Translations under genes and position numbers: made by a program | DNA from: Acidobacteriaceae bacterium | Lineage (GTDB): Bacteria > Acidobacteriota > Terriglobia > Terriglobales > Acidobacteriaceae | Direction of reading: 5' to 3' | Assembly (NCBI GenBank): GCA_003135495.1 | Contig: PLBX01000146.1 | Coordinates: 2,662 to 13,171, forward strand | Length of the DNA stretch: 10,510 nucleotides | Notes under the pieces: generated by a model | What the model saw: the letters and a program-made list of their open reading frames with translations, nothing else | Told to the model about the DNA's origin: nothing | Database searches by the model: none | Shown here: positions 1 to 6,386 of the stretch, piece after piece | Position numbering within the stretch: the stretch's first letter is position 1 | Layout: each line of letters opens with the position of its first letter

Positions 1-233
1 GTTAGAAGAACTTCGGCGGCATCAAGGCCGAGAAACTTGCCTACCTCGGCTTCCACCGGCTCGCGCTCGGGATAGCGGGCCAGTGTTTCGGCGTCCAGAG
101 AACGCAGCGCTGCCAACACGCGCGGCGAACAACCGGCGGTACTCTCGTTGAAATCAAGACGCAGCCCTTGACGGCCTTCAAGTGGAGGACGATAGCTCTG
201 CAAACTCTTCACCGCGTGACGTGCCTCAAGCAT
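1..233 (-). CDS. hisC: Histidinol-phosphate aminotransferase, N-terminal part (runs off left edge)
   Basis: Only the first 77 codons are in the window; the gene continues past position 1. The product would be the PLP-dependent enzyme that transaminates imidazole acetol-phosphate with glutamate to give L-histidinol phosphate, in the cytoplasm. Seen: the HisC-type N-terminal segment LDFNEST followed by GCSPRVL (residues about 27-40) and ARYPE (52-56), matching the family's 'L-x-x-NEN-P' and 'x-RYP' blocks. The PLP lysine lies outside the window. The ATG shares 8 bases with the end of hisD, and a GAGGT Shine-Dalgarno lies 6 bases upstream inside hisD, so translation is probably coupled. Position next to hisD in a his operon supports the call over other class I/II aminotransferases, whose N-termini can look similar. 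Confidence 0.88.
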   Translation of the reverse strand, partial: MLEARHAVKSLQSYRPPLEGRQGLRLDFNESTAGCSPRVLAALRSLDAETLARYPEREPVEAEVGKFLGLDAAEVLL

Positions 234-1473
234 GGGAATACCTCGCGCGCATCGATTCGGCGTGGCCGGTCAAGCCTTCGGCCTCAGCCAAAGTAATCGT
301 CGCCGGGGCGATGCGACGAATTCCCTCGATGGAAATTTCCTGGCATGAAATGATGCGGACGAAATCGAGCACGCTCAGACCCCCGCGCACGCGCGCCATC
401 GATCCCGTCGGCAATACATGGTTAGGACCGGAGATGTAGTCGCCAGCGGACTGAGGCGTAAACTCATTCAGAAAAATTGACCCTGCGTTGCGCACAAACG
501 GGGCCAGGAGTGCGGGGAGGGTGAGATGCTCGGGCGCAATGCGATTTGAAGTCTCGACCGCTTCATCGAGACTGGCCACGAGAAGGATGGCCCCGCGACC
601 AGTGAGTGACTCGGCAGCAATCCGATTTGTTCGTATTCGCCGCTGAATTTCCTTCTGCACAGTCTTCGCTATTTCCCTCGAACTTGTAATCAAGATGCAG
701 AGCGCATCCGGATCGTGCTCCGCCTGCGCCACCAGGTCAGACGCAATTAAAACTGGATCACCGCTATCGCTGATGAACACGGCCTCCGTAGGACCGGCGA
801 GGAATTCGATCGCGCAATCGAACGCAACGAGTTTTTTTGCAGCAGTCACATATCGATTACCGGGACCGACAATCTTGCGCACAGGCGCGACGCTTTGCGT
901 TCCGTAGGCAAGGGCGGCGACGGCTTGCGCTCCACCAATACGATAGAATTCGCGAACGCCGAGAAACGCCGCAGCCGCCAAAGTCGCCTGGGCAGGATGC
1001 GGCGATACCACGCGAATTTCGGAGACGTCCGCCATTTGCGCCGGGATCACCGTCATCAGCAACGTGGATGGCAATGGATACCGGCCGCCGGGGACGTAAC
1101 AGCCTACCGATTCCAGAGGACGCACGAGTTGACCTACGTTGACTCCCGGTTGAATTTCGCGCCGCCACTCTTCCGGTTTTTGCCACTCGCAATATTGGCG
1201 AATGTTCGCCGCCGCTTGCTTGATGGCACTTTGCAGTTTCGCAGGCGTTTCCTTCCAAGCTGTCTGTAACTCAGCGGAGGAAACGCGAACGCATTCGCTT
1301 TCGCCGAGGCCGTCCCATCGCTCCGCGTAACGACGCAAAGCTTCATCGCCGTTGCGACGCACGTTATTCACGATTCGTCGCACTGCTGGCTCAATTTCAG
1401 CCAGATCATTTGCACCACGCTGATCGAGCGCCTGTAGGAAGCGATTCTTTTTGGTTCCGTCGAGAATGCGCAT
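226..1473 (-). CDS. hisD: Histidinol dehydrogenase
   Basis: A 415-aa protein that would catalyse the last two steps of histidine synthesis: NAD-dependent oxidation of L-histidinol via the aldehyde to L-histidine, with a catalytic zinc. Family landmarks are present in order: GCYVPGG (124-130), VGPGN (202-206), AGPTE (226-230), the QAEH block with Q250 and H253, PEH with the catalytic pair E315-H316, AGDYISGPNHVLPT with zinc ligand D345, and LTGHAESM with zinc ligand H404. Length fits the family (about 430 aa), so it looks intact. The start chosen is ATG at 1473, which shares one base with the hisG stop (TGATG) and has AAGGTGG 7 bases upstream. A GTG one codon earlier (1476) is possible but worse placed. 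The 3' end overlaps hisC by 8 bases. Confidence 0.96.
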   Translation of the reverse strand: MRILDGTKKNRFLQALDQRGANDLAEIEPAVRRIVNNVRRNGDEALRRYAERWDGLGESECVRVSSAELQTAWKETPAKLQSAIKQAAANIRQYCEWQKPEEWRREIQPGVNVGQLVRPLESVGCYVPGGRYPLPSTLLMTVIPAQMADVSEIRVVSPHPAQATLAAAAFLGVREFYRIGGAQAVAALAYGTQSVAPVRKIVGPGNRYVTAAKKLVAFDCAIEFLAGPTEAVFISDSGDPVLIASDLVAQAEHDPDALCILITSSREIAKTVQKEIQRRIRTNRIAAESLTGRGAILLVASLDEAVETSNRIAPEHLTLPALLAPFVRNAGSIFLNEFTPQSAGDYISGPNHVLPTGSMARVRGGLSVLDFVRIISCQEISIEGIRRIAPATITLAEAEGLTGHAESMRARYSHA

Positions 1474-2342
1474 CACATCACCACCTTATTCAGTGGATAC
1501 TCGACAATGCCTTGAGCGTTGGCTTGCTTGAGCTTTGGAATCAGGGACCAGGCAGTCTGTTCATCAATGATGGTGTTGACCGCGACCCACTCGCCGTCTG
1601 CCAGCGGAGCGACAGTGGGATTCTTTAGGGCGGGCAATACGCTGAGAACCGCGGCTAAGTCTGGCTTGCGCACGTTCAGCATCAGACCGACTCGACCATG
1701 CGCGGCAATTGCTCCGGAGAGCATTACCGCTAGATTTTCGATCTTGTTCCGCCGTTCAGGATCAGCCCACGCCGGTTTGTTGGCGATCAGTTGTGTGTTT
1801 GATTCCAAGACCGTCTCGATAATTCTGAGATGATTGGCGCGTAGCGAACTTCCGGTTTCAGTGACTTCGACGATGGCATCGGCCAGCAAGGGCGGTTTCA
1901 CTTCGGTCGCGCCCCAGGAAAATTCAACTCTTACCGGCACGTTCCGTTGAGCAAAATAATTTTTCGTGAAACTTACTAATTCGGTAGCAACGGTTCGGTC
2001 CGCGAGATCTTCCGGTTTCTGAAAATTCGAATCTTCGGGGACGGCCAGTACCCACTTTACTTTTCCCATGCTCTGTTTTGAATAGATGAGGTCGGCGACG
2101 CTGACCACGTCGAGGCCGCTTTCGAGAACCCAGTCGAGGCCGGTCAACCCAGCGTCGAGCGCACCGTGTTCGACATAACGCGCCATCTCCTGCGCACGAA
2201 TGAGCATGCATTCAATCTCTGGATCATCAGTCGCAGCGAAATAAGACCGAGCATTGGTGTACACGCGCAGGCCCGCGCGTGCGAACAGGCCTAAAGTCGC
2301 TTCCTGCAAACTTCCTTTGGGAATACCCAGTCGAAGCTTCAT
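1473..2342 (-). CDS. hisG: ATP phosphoribosyltransferase, long form
   Basis: The 289-aa protein would catalyse the first committed step of histidine synthesis, condensing ATP and PRPP to phosphoribosyl-ATP. Seen: the N-terminal [12 protein letters not shown] block typical of HisG, GLTGLDWV (66-72), and the PRPP-binding stretch [16 protein letters not shown] (155-170). The length and the roughly 75 residues after position 215 fit the long form, which has a C-terminal ACT-like regulatory domain. In that form the enzyme is a homohexamer feedback-inhibited by histidine and needs no HisZ subunit (family knowledge). The ATG overlaps the hisI stop as ATGA, with a GAGG 9-10 bases upstream; the stop shares a base with the hisD start. 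With the leader attenuator, the pathway seems controlled both in transcription and in enzyme activity. Confidence 0.96.
   Translation of the reverse strand: MKLRLGIPKGSLQEATLGLFARAGLRVYTNARSYFAATDDPEIECMLIRAQEMARYVEHGALDAGLTGLDWVLESGLDVVSVADLIYSKQSMGKVKWVLAVPEDSNFQKPEDLADRTVATELVSFTKNYFAQRNVPVRVEFSWGATEVKPPLLADAIVEVTETGSSLRANHLRIIETVLESNTQLIANKPAWADPERRNKIENLAVMLSGAIAAHGRVGLMLNVRKPDLAAVLSVLPALKNPTVAPLADGEWVAVNTIIDEQTAWSLIPKLKQANAQGIVEYPLNKVVM
1481..1487 (-). promoter_or_regulatory. Shine-Dalgarno of hisD
   Basis: AAGGTGG on the minus strand, 7 bases before ATG 1473 and inside the end of hisG. Its spacing favours the ATG over the GTG at 1476 and indicates re-initiation after hisG. Confidence 0.6.
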
Positions 2343-2695
2343 TGCCGCGCCTCTTCCTCAACCGCGGACGTGTTGACGAGCGAAAGCTCTTTCGTGAAAC
2401 ATGATTTTGACCCGGTATGGCAAACTTTGCCCTCGCCTAATATGCGCACACGCAGAAGCACCGTATCGCGATCGCAATCCGTCCATGCCGTCACCACTTC
2501 GAGGCGGTTACCGGAGGTTTCGCCCTTGGTCCACAGCGACTGCCGGGTGCGGCTGTAGAAGGTGACAAAGCCGGTTCGCAAAGTAACGTTCAGCGCCTGA
2601 CGATTCATGAAGCCAAGCATCAGCACCTCGCCGGTGGCCGCATCCTGCACGACGGCCGGCGCCAAGCCTTGCATTTTTTCGAAATCGATCTCCAT
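2339..2695 (-). CDS. hisI: Phosphoribosyl-AMP cyclohydrolase
   Basis: A 118-aa single-domain HisI, which opens the adenine ring of phosphoribosyl-AMP in the third step of histidine synthesis. Seen: LMLGFMN (25-31), [19 protein letters not shown] (45-63), the metal-binding TDCDRD block with D73, D75 and D77, and the zinc cysteines C74, C92 and C99 (in [10 protein letters not shown]). There is no fused HisE pyrophosphohydrolase domain; hisE must lie elsewhere. It is the first enzyme gene after the attenuator. The start chosen is ATG at 2695, because AGAGGAG lies 6 bases upstream and the family N-terminus begins there. An in-frame GTG at 2728 would add 11 residues unlike the family. The stop overlaps hisG by 4 bases. 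Confidence 0.96.
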   Translation of the reverse strand: MEIDFEKMQGLAPAVVQDAATGEVLMLGFMNRQALNVTLRTGFVTFYSRTRQSLWTKGETSGNRLEVVTAWTDCDRDTVLLRVRILGEGKVCHTGSKSCFTKELSLVNTSAVEEEARQ

Positions 2696-2701
2696 AAACA
2701 A

Positions 2702-2708
2702 CTCCTCT
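2702..2708 (-). promoter_or_regulatory. Shine-Dalgarno of hisI
   Basis: AGAGGAG on the minus strand, 6 bases before ATG 2695. It is the strongest ribosome-binding site of the operon and decides the hisI start. It lies downstream of the attenuator, so it is only present in read-through transcripts. Confidence 0.7.
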
Positions 2709-2739
2709 TTCTTGTGCTGTCTGAGCACCGTGCAGTTAG

Positions 2740-2781
2740 AAATAAAAAGCCCGCTGCTGCGGAAGTCGCATCAGCGGGCTT
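2740..2781 (-). terminator. Intrinsic terminator of the his attenuator
   Basis: On the minus strand a 10-bp perfect stem (AAGCCCGCTG with CAGCGGGCTT, plus-strand 2772-2781 and 2747-2756) is followed by one A/G mismatch, four more pairs (TGCG/CGCA) and a 5-base loop. The descending arm runs straight into the U-tract TTTTTATTT (2748 down to 2740). This is a classic factor-independent terminator, placed after a His-rich leader ORF and about 45 bases before hisI, so it should stop his mRNA synthesis when histidyl-tRNA is plentiful. Confidence 0.93.
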
Positions 2782-2833
2782 GGATTTCCTATTATTGCTT
2801 TTTAGGCTTTCATCCGAAATGCTCCGCCGACAC
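2768..2833 (-). promoter_or_regulatory. Antiterminator pairing of the his attenuator
   Basis: Leader nucleotides 49-58 (GTGTCGGCGG, plus-strand 2824-2833) can pair over 10 consecutive bases with CCGCTGATGC (plus-strand 2768-2777), counting three G-U pairs. The second segment is most of the ascending arm of the terminator, so the two structures exclude each other. A ribosome stalled on the first His codons (5-9) leaves 49-58 free and the antiterminator can form. A ribosome reaching the stop codon covers it and the terminator forms. The pairing is seen in the sequence; the mechanism is inferred from the enterobacterial his and trp attenuators. Confidence 0.72.
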
Positions 2834-2881
2834 ACCGAGTGCGGGATGATGGTGGTGGCGATGATGGTGGAGCGAAAGCAT
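2810..2881 (-). CDS. hisL: Histidine operon leader peptide
   Basis: A 23-codon ORF, M-L-S-L followed by HHHRHHHH and ending in AEHFG. Eight of 23 codons are His: 5-7, 9-12 and 21, using both CAC and CAT. It lies between a sigma70-like promoter and an intrinsic terminator directly ahead of hisI, which is the arrangement of a his attenuator. The peptide itself probably has no function; ribosome progress through the His run is the sensor of charged histidyl-tRNA. There is no proper Shine-Dalgarno, only GAG five bases before the ATG, and the predicted transcription start is within a few bases of the ATG, so initiation may be leaderless. The lone CGC (Arg) codon splits the His run 3+4. I see no alternative explanation for such a run at this place. 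Confidence 0.9.
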   Translation of the reverse strand: MLSLHHHRHHHHPALGVSAEHFG

Positions 2882-2889
2882 GATTCTCA

Positions 2890-2918
2890 ATATTAGGACG
2901 GGAATGTTTTGGCGTCAA
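2890..2918 (-). promoter_or_regulatory. Promoter of the his operon
   Basis: On the minus strand TTGACG (2913-2918) and TAATAT (2890-2895) are separated by exactly 17 bases (2896-2912). The -35 matches consensus in 5 of 6 bases and the -10 in 4 of 6. Transcription would start about 6-8 bases after the -10, near 2882-2884, only 1-3 bases before the leader ATG at 2881. This is the only well-formed promoter seen in the 133 bases shared with the divergent response-regulator gene. Confidence 0.75.
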
Positions 2919-3014
2919 CTATTTTCAGGCGCGGACAAGGCGTCTCTTGCTGATGTTTGGGGTAAAGTAAAGCGGGATGCCGAGTCGCGACGTTAAAGTG
3001 AATACTCATCGAAG

Positions 3015-3701
3015 ATGCGCATACTGATCGTTGAAGACGAAATCCGACTTGCTGACAACATCGCCGCTGCGCTCAGGCAGGGGGCGGGGGTGGCGGTGGA
3101 TTGCGCCCATGATGGGAAAGAGGGCGCGTCGCTTACAGAATTTGGGCACTATGATCTCTTGCTGCTGGATCTGATGCTTCCTGGGCTCGATGGCTTGAGT
3201 ATCGTGCGTCGCGTGCGCGCTCGCGGCGATGCTACTCCGATACTCGTACTTACGGCCCGGGACGAACGGCGGCACGTGGTCGAACTTCTAAACGCTGGCG
3301 CTGACGACTACCTGACCAAACCATTTGATCTCGGCGAGTTGATTGCGCGAGTGAAGGCTTTGATTCGGCGCGGAAAGGGCGCAGCTCATCCGTTGCTCAA
3401 GGTGGGCCGGCTCACTTTGAACGCGGTGGAGCAGACGGTCCGCTGCGGAGGGCAGTTAATCGACCTATCGCCCACGGAGTACCGAATCCTGGAATATTTG
3501 ATGTTCCGTCCACGTGCGATCGTCTCCAAGCGGGAATTGCTGGAACATCTCTATGACTACACGTGGGAGCATCATTCCAACGTAATTGAAGCGCATATTT
3601 CGAACCTGAGAAAACGATTGCGAGCCATGAGGGAAGAGGCAACAGTAGAGACACTGCGCGGACGTGGGTACAGGCTGGAAGCTCCGGATTCTGAGCTATG
3701 A
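3015..3701 (+). CDS. OmpR/PhoB-family response regulator
   Basis: A 228-aa two-domain DNA-binding response regulator. The receiver domain (about 1-118) has the acidic pair E7-D8, phosphoacceptor D52 in LLLLDLMLPGLDG, T80 and K102 in the TKPF motif, so every phosphorylation residue is in place. The C-terminal winged helix (about 126-222) shows LSPTEYRILEYL, the recognition helix region SNVIEAHISNLRKRL (188-202) and the wing VETLRGRGYRL. It would bind promoter DNA as a dimer when phosphorylated by the kinase encoded directly downstream; the stop and the kinase ATG overlap as ATGA. No strong Shine-Dalgarno precedes the ATG. The nearest named relatives would be QseB/CusR/TctD-type regulators, but the target genes cannot be told from the sequence. 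Confidence 0.95.
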   Translation: MRILIVEDEIRLADNIAAALRQGAGVAVDCAHDGKEGASLTEFGHYDLLLLDLMLPGLDGLSIVRRVRARGDATPILVLTARDERRHVVELLNAGADDYLTKPFDLGELIARVKALIRRGKGAAHPLLKVGRLTLNAVEQTVRCGGQLIDLSPTEYRILEYLMFRPRAIVSKRELLEHLYDYTWEHHSNVIEAHISNLRKRLRAMREEATVETLRGRGYRLEAPDSEL

Positions 3702-5098
3702 GAACGCACTCGCTCACAGGTCGGCTCATCGTGGGAGTTCTGCTGGCGGAGTTGTTGTGCGCGGTGTGCTTTTCCGTCGTTGCGACCGAACACGAGATGC
3801 ATGGACGCCAGCACGCCTTCGACATTATGTTGCGCGGGCGCGCGGATTCGCTGCTGGGCGCCGTACAGGACGCCGACGACGCAGAAGCAAATGTTACGGT
3901 GGATCGCAACGAACTGGATTTGCCGGCCGAAGACATCTACGTCGTGTTAAGTCCCGCCGGCAGGTTGTTGGGGGAGTCGAACGGCGCCGGGACAAGAGCG
4001 CTGGATGAGCTCGCTTCTGCGCACCGGGATGGTTATTTCAACGTTGAACTGGACGGGGTTCACTACCGTGCGCTTCGCACCCAGGGCGTGCGCATTATTG
4101 ATCGGCTGGAAAACGGGGGCACACGGCGTCCCGTCACGTTAATTTATGGTGCTCCGACGAGCCATCTTCGGCACGAGGCCGTCGAGGCCGCTCGTTTCTA
4201 CGTGATCAGCAGCGTGCTGCTGCTGGCCGGCACCGGAATCCTTCTGGCGTGGCTGCTGCGGCGCTGGCTCGCTCCGCTGCGAGAGCTGGCACAAGCTGCA
4301 TCGAGTGTTTCAGTTGCGTCGTGGGAATTCGAGCCGACGGAAAATGCCCTGAGGACACGGGAACTGGAACCAATCGTTTATTCAATCCGGCAATTGCTCA
4401 AAGGATTGCGGGAGGCATTTGAACGGCAGCGGAGGTTCACCGGGGATGCGGCGCATGAATTGAAGACGTCGCTTGCGCTGCTGAAGTCGAGTCTGCAACT
4501 GCTGACTATGAAACAGCGGAACGCGGATCAGTATGAAGATGGACTGACAGGATTAACGGTAGATGTTCAGAGAATGGAAGAACTCACGGAGCGGATGCTG
4601 GCTTTAGCACGGGTTGAAGAGGAGCCATCAAGGCTAGCCGAAGCGATCGACTTGGGGAAACTGGTGCGATTGCTGGCCAGGCGCTTGCAGCCCGCTGCGG
4701 ATGTGAAACAGGTCAAGATTAGACTCGCCGGCGACGATACGTATCTCGTGAATATGCATGCTACCGATGCCGAAATTCTCGCTTCAAATCTGGTGACGAA
4801 TGCCGTGCAGTACAGCCCTCCCGAGGCTGAAGTGATCGTCTCTCTTGGAGCTCCGGACGGAATGATAGAGATGCGAGTTACCGACCGGGGAGTTGGGATT
4901 CCGGAAGCCGCTCTTCCCCATATTTTCGAACGCTTTTATCGCACCGACGCTTCGCGAAGCCGTACCAGTGGCGGTACTGGACTAGGACTGTCGATTTGCA
5001 AGGCCATCGTCGAGCGCTCGCAAGGGTCGATTGAAGTGCAAAGCGCTGCTGGTCGAGGCACAGAGGTTATCGTGACTTTGCCAAAAGCTGTGGGATAG
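3698..5098 (+). CDS. Two-TM sensor histidine kinase
   Basis: A 466-aa membrane kinase partnered with the response regulator it overlaps by 4 bases. Order of parts: TM1 about 10-30, extracytoplasmic sensor region about 31-165 that I do not recognise, TM2 about 168-188, HAMP-like linker about 190-245, dimerisation/phosphoacceptor helix with H253 in AAHELKTS, and an HATPase domain with N box (N364 and N368 in SNLVTNAV), G1 DRGVGI (396-401), F box FERFYR (410-415) and G2 GGTGLGLSI (425-433). All catalytic motifs are intact. One oddity: the H box reads HELKTS where the family usually has HELRTP, so the kink proline is Ser257. The stimulus is unknown. No terminator is visible in the 99 bases after it. 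Confidence 0.95.
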   Translation: MRTHSLTGRLIVGVLLAELLCAVCFSVVATEHEMHGRQHAFDIMLRGRADSLLGAVQDADDAEANVTVDRNELDLPAEDIYVVLSPAGRLLGESNGAGTRALDELASAHRDGYFNVELDGVHYRALRTQGVRIIDRLENGGTRRPVTLIYGAPTSHLRHEAVEAARFYVISSVLLLAGTGILLAWLLRRWLAPLRELAQAASSVSVASWEFEPTENALRTRELEPIVYSIRQLLKGLREAFERQRRFTGDAAHELKTSLALLKSSLQLLTMKQRNADQYEDGLTGLTVDVQRMEELTERMLALARVEEEPSRLAEAIDLGKLVRLLARRLQPAADVKQVKIRLAGDDTYLVNMHATDAEILASNLVTNAVQYSPPEAEVIVSLGAPDGMIEMRVTDRGVGIPEAALPHIFERFYRTDASRSRTSGGTGLGLSICKAIVERSQGSIEVQSAAGRGTEVIVTLPKAVG

Positions 5099-5116
5099 GT
5101 CGAATTCAGTCATCTC

Positions 5117-5122
5117 TATAAT
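5117..5122 (+). promoter_or_regulatory. Possible -10 element ahead of the beta-propeller gene
   Basis: A perfect TATAAT lies 81 bases before the chosen start, in the gap after the kinase gene. No good -35 sits 16-18 bases upstream, so this is a weak candidate for a separate promoter. Confidence 0.28.
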
Positions 5123-5184
5123 TCAGCATGTTTTAAGGTTCAGTCCCAATAATCGGAGACCGGCCGCAATAACCTCCGGCCAAT

Positions 5185-5190
5185 GGGAGA
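5185..5190 (+). promoter_or_regulatory. Shine-Dalgarno deciding the beta-propeller start
   Basis: GGGAGA lies 7 bases before ATG 5198. The earlier in-frame ATG at 5183 overlaps this site and has no ribosome-binding site of its own, so 5198 is preferred. Confidence 0.55.
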
Positions 5191-5197
5191 AACAAAG

Positions 5198-6244
5198 ATG
5201 GCTGTCACCGTTGATCGCACGCTTCTACGCCGTATGCTGGCACTCACTGCAATTGCCTTCTGTTTATTCAGGGCCTCGTCCGTTGCCGCACAACAGCCTT
5301 ACAAAATAATTGAGCACTGGAAGATAGGTGGGACGGGCTCGTGGGATTACCTGGTTGCGGATTCCGCCGCGCATCGGCTTTACGTTACCCATGGCCAGCA
5401 GGTTGTGGTCATCGATAGCACCACCGGCAAAGCGGTCGGCGCCATTACAGGATTGAAAAAAGCACACGGCGTAGCGCTCGACGATCAGGATAAATTCGGT
5501 TACATCAGTGACGGGGACAGCAATAACGTCGTGGTATTTGATCGGTACGACTTTCGCATTGTCGCGACCATTCCGGCCGGAACTAATCCGGATGGGATAG
5601 TTTTTGACCCGTCTACAAAGACCGTGTGGGCCTTCAACGGCCACGGAAAAAACGTCACGATCATTGACACCGCGACCAACCAGGTCATCACTTCGGTGGA
5701 TGTTCCGGGAAAGCCGGAGTTTCCGGTTGCGGACGGTCACGGCTCGGTTTATGACAACATCGAGACGGAAAATGCGATTGTCCGCTTCGATGCCCGCGCC
5801 AAAAAAATCACGGCCACGTGGAAGCTCAACGATTGCGAATCACCTTCGGGCCTAGCTATTGATCGCGAGCACCACAAGCTCTTTGCGGTATGCGACGGCA
5901 AGAAGATGGCCGTAGTGGACGCCGATAGCGGCAAGCAGATTGCATCGCCGAAGATCGGCGACGGTCCAGATGCTACGGACTTTAGTTCGAAGCACCAATT
6001 GGCTTTCAGTTCGAACGGCGACGGCACATTGACGGTTGTCGATGCGGCGCATGGCTATAAGGTGATAGAAAATCTGCCTACGGCAAAGGGCGCCCGCACC
6101 ATGACTTATGATGAGGCGACCGATCGCGTCTATCTCGTCACTGCGAAGTTCGGCCCGGTCCCAGCGTCAACTCCGCAAGTGCAACACCCCCGGCCAACGG
6201 CGCTGCCTGACAGTTTTGAAGTCATCGTCATAGGAAGAAAGTAG
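5198..6244 (+). CDS. Exported YVTN/YncE-like beta-propeller protein
   Basis: A 348-aa protein with a Sec signal peptide: basic RTLLRR, a hydrophobic core (about 13-24) and a likely cut after SSVAA (residue 31). The mature part is made of recurring strands of the type hydrophobic-D-x-x-T-G-K: VVVIDSTTGK (69-78), VVVFDRYDFR (111-120), VTIIDTATNQ (153-162), IVRFDARAKK (194-203), MAVVDADSGK (237-246) and LTVVDAAHGY (278-287). Each is followed about 10-20 residues later by a segment like PDGIVFDPSTKTVWAFN. This repeat pattern is that of YVTN-family seven-bladed propellers. No catalytic motif is evident; a binding or scaffold role in the periplasm is inference. Two cysteines, C213 and C232, could form a disulphide. 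A strong terminator follows. Confidence 0.85.
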   Translation: MAVTVDRTLLRRMLALTAIAFCLFRASSVAAQQPYKIIEHWKIGGTGSWDYLVADSAAHRLYVTHGQQVVVIDSTTGKAVGAITGLKKAHGVALDDQDKFGYISDGDSNNVVVFDRYDFRIVATIPAGTNPDGIVFDPSTKTVWAFNGHGKNVTIIDTATNQVITSVDVPGKPEFPVADGHGSVYDNIETENAIVRFDARAKKITATWKLNDCESPSGLAIDREHHKLFAVCDGKKMAVVDADSGKQIASPKIGDGPDATDFSSKHQLAFSSNGDGTLTVVDAAHGYKVIENLPTAKGARTMTYDEATDRVYLVTAKFGPVPASTPQVQHPRPTALPDSFEVIVIGRK

Positions 6245-6273
6245 TCCGACGAAAATGGAGGATCGAGCCAGAG

Positions 6274-6313
6274 AAAACGGGGCTGCCGCTGAACGAAACG
6301 GCAGCCCCGTTTT
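6274..6313 (+). terminator. Intrinsic terminator after the beta-propeller gene
   Basis: A perfect 15-bp inverted repeat (6274-6288 AAAACGGGGCTGCCG with 6299-6313) has a 10-base loop and ends in TTTT. The stem also begins with AAAA, so it could work in both directions, but no minus-strand gene ends here. It sits 29 bases after the stop codon and separates the propeller gene from the next gene. Confidence 0.9.
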
Positions 6314-6386
6314 CAATGTTAGGGTAGCATTGCCTACGTTCAAGTTTGGAATTACGATCCAGAACACAAATACGGGAATTTAAAAA

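Noticed and set aside
2339..2728. Longer hisI from GTG at 2728
   Set aside because: The additional 11 residues do not resemble HisI, and the GTG lies close behind the terminator U-tract. ATG 2695 has a strong AGAGGAG at good spacing.
2740..2881. T-box riboswitch as the his leader mechanism
   Set aside because: I see no T-box consensus or specifier stem, and the His-rich ORF with a short terminator is fully explained by ribosome-mediated attenuation.
2947..2973. Plus-strand promoter TTGCTG...TAAAGC for the response regulator
   Set aside because: Spacing is 15 and the -10 matches in only 3 of 6 bases. I could not support a promoter in this direction.
3412..3936. 174-aa antisense open frame across the response regulator and kinase genes
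   Set aside because: It is antisense to two clearly conserved genes, has low-complexity Ser/Arg/Pro composition and no recognisable motif. It is a shadow of GC-rich coding sequence.
5154..5181. Short inverted repeats (GGCCG/CGGCC, CGGAG/CTCCG) just before the propeller gene
   Set aside because: Only 5-bp stems in GC-rich sequence, with no U-tract; not enough for a terminator or riboswitch claim.
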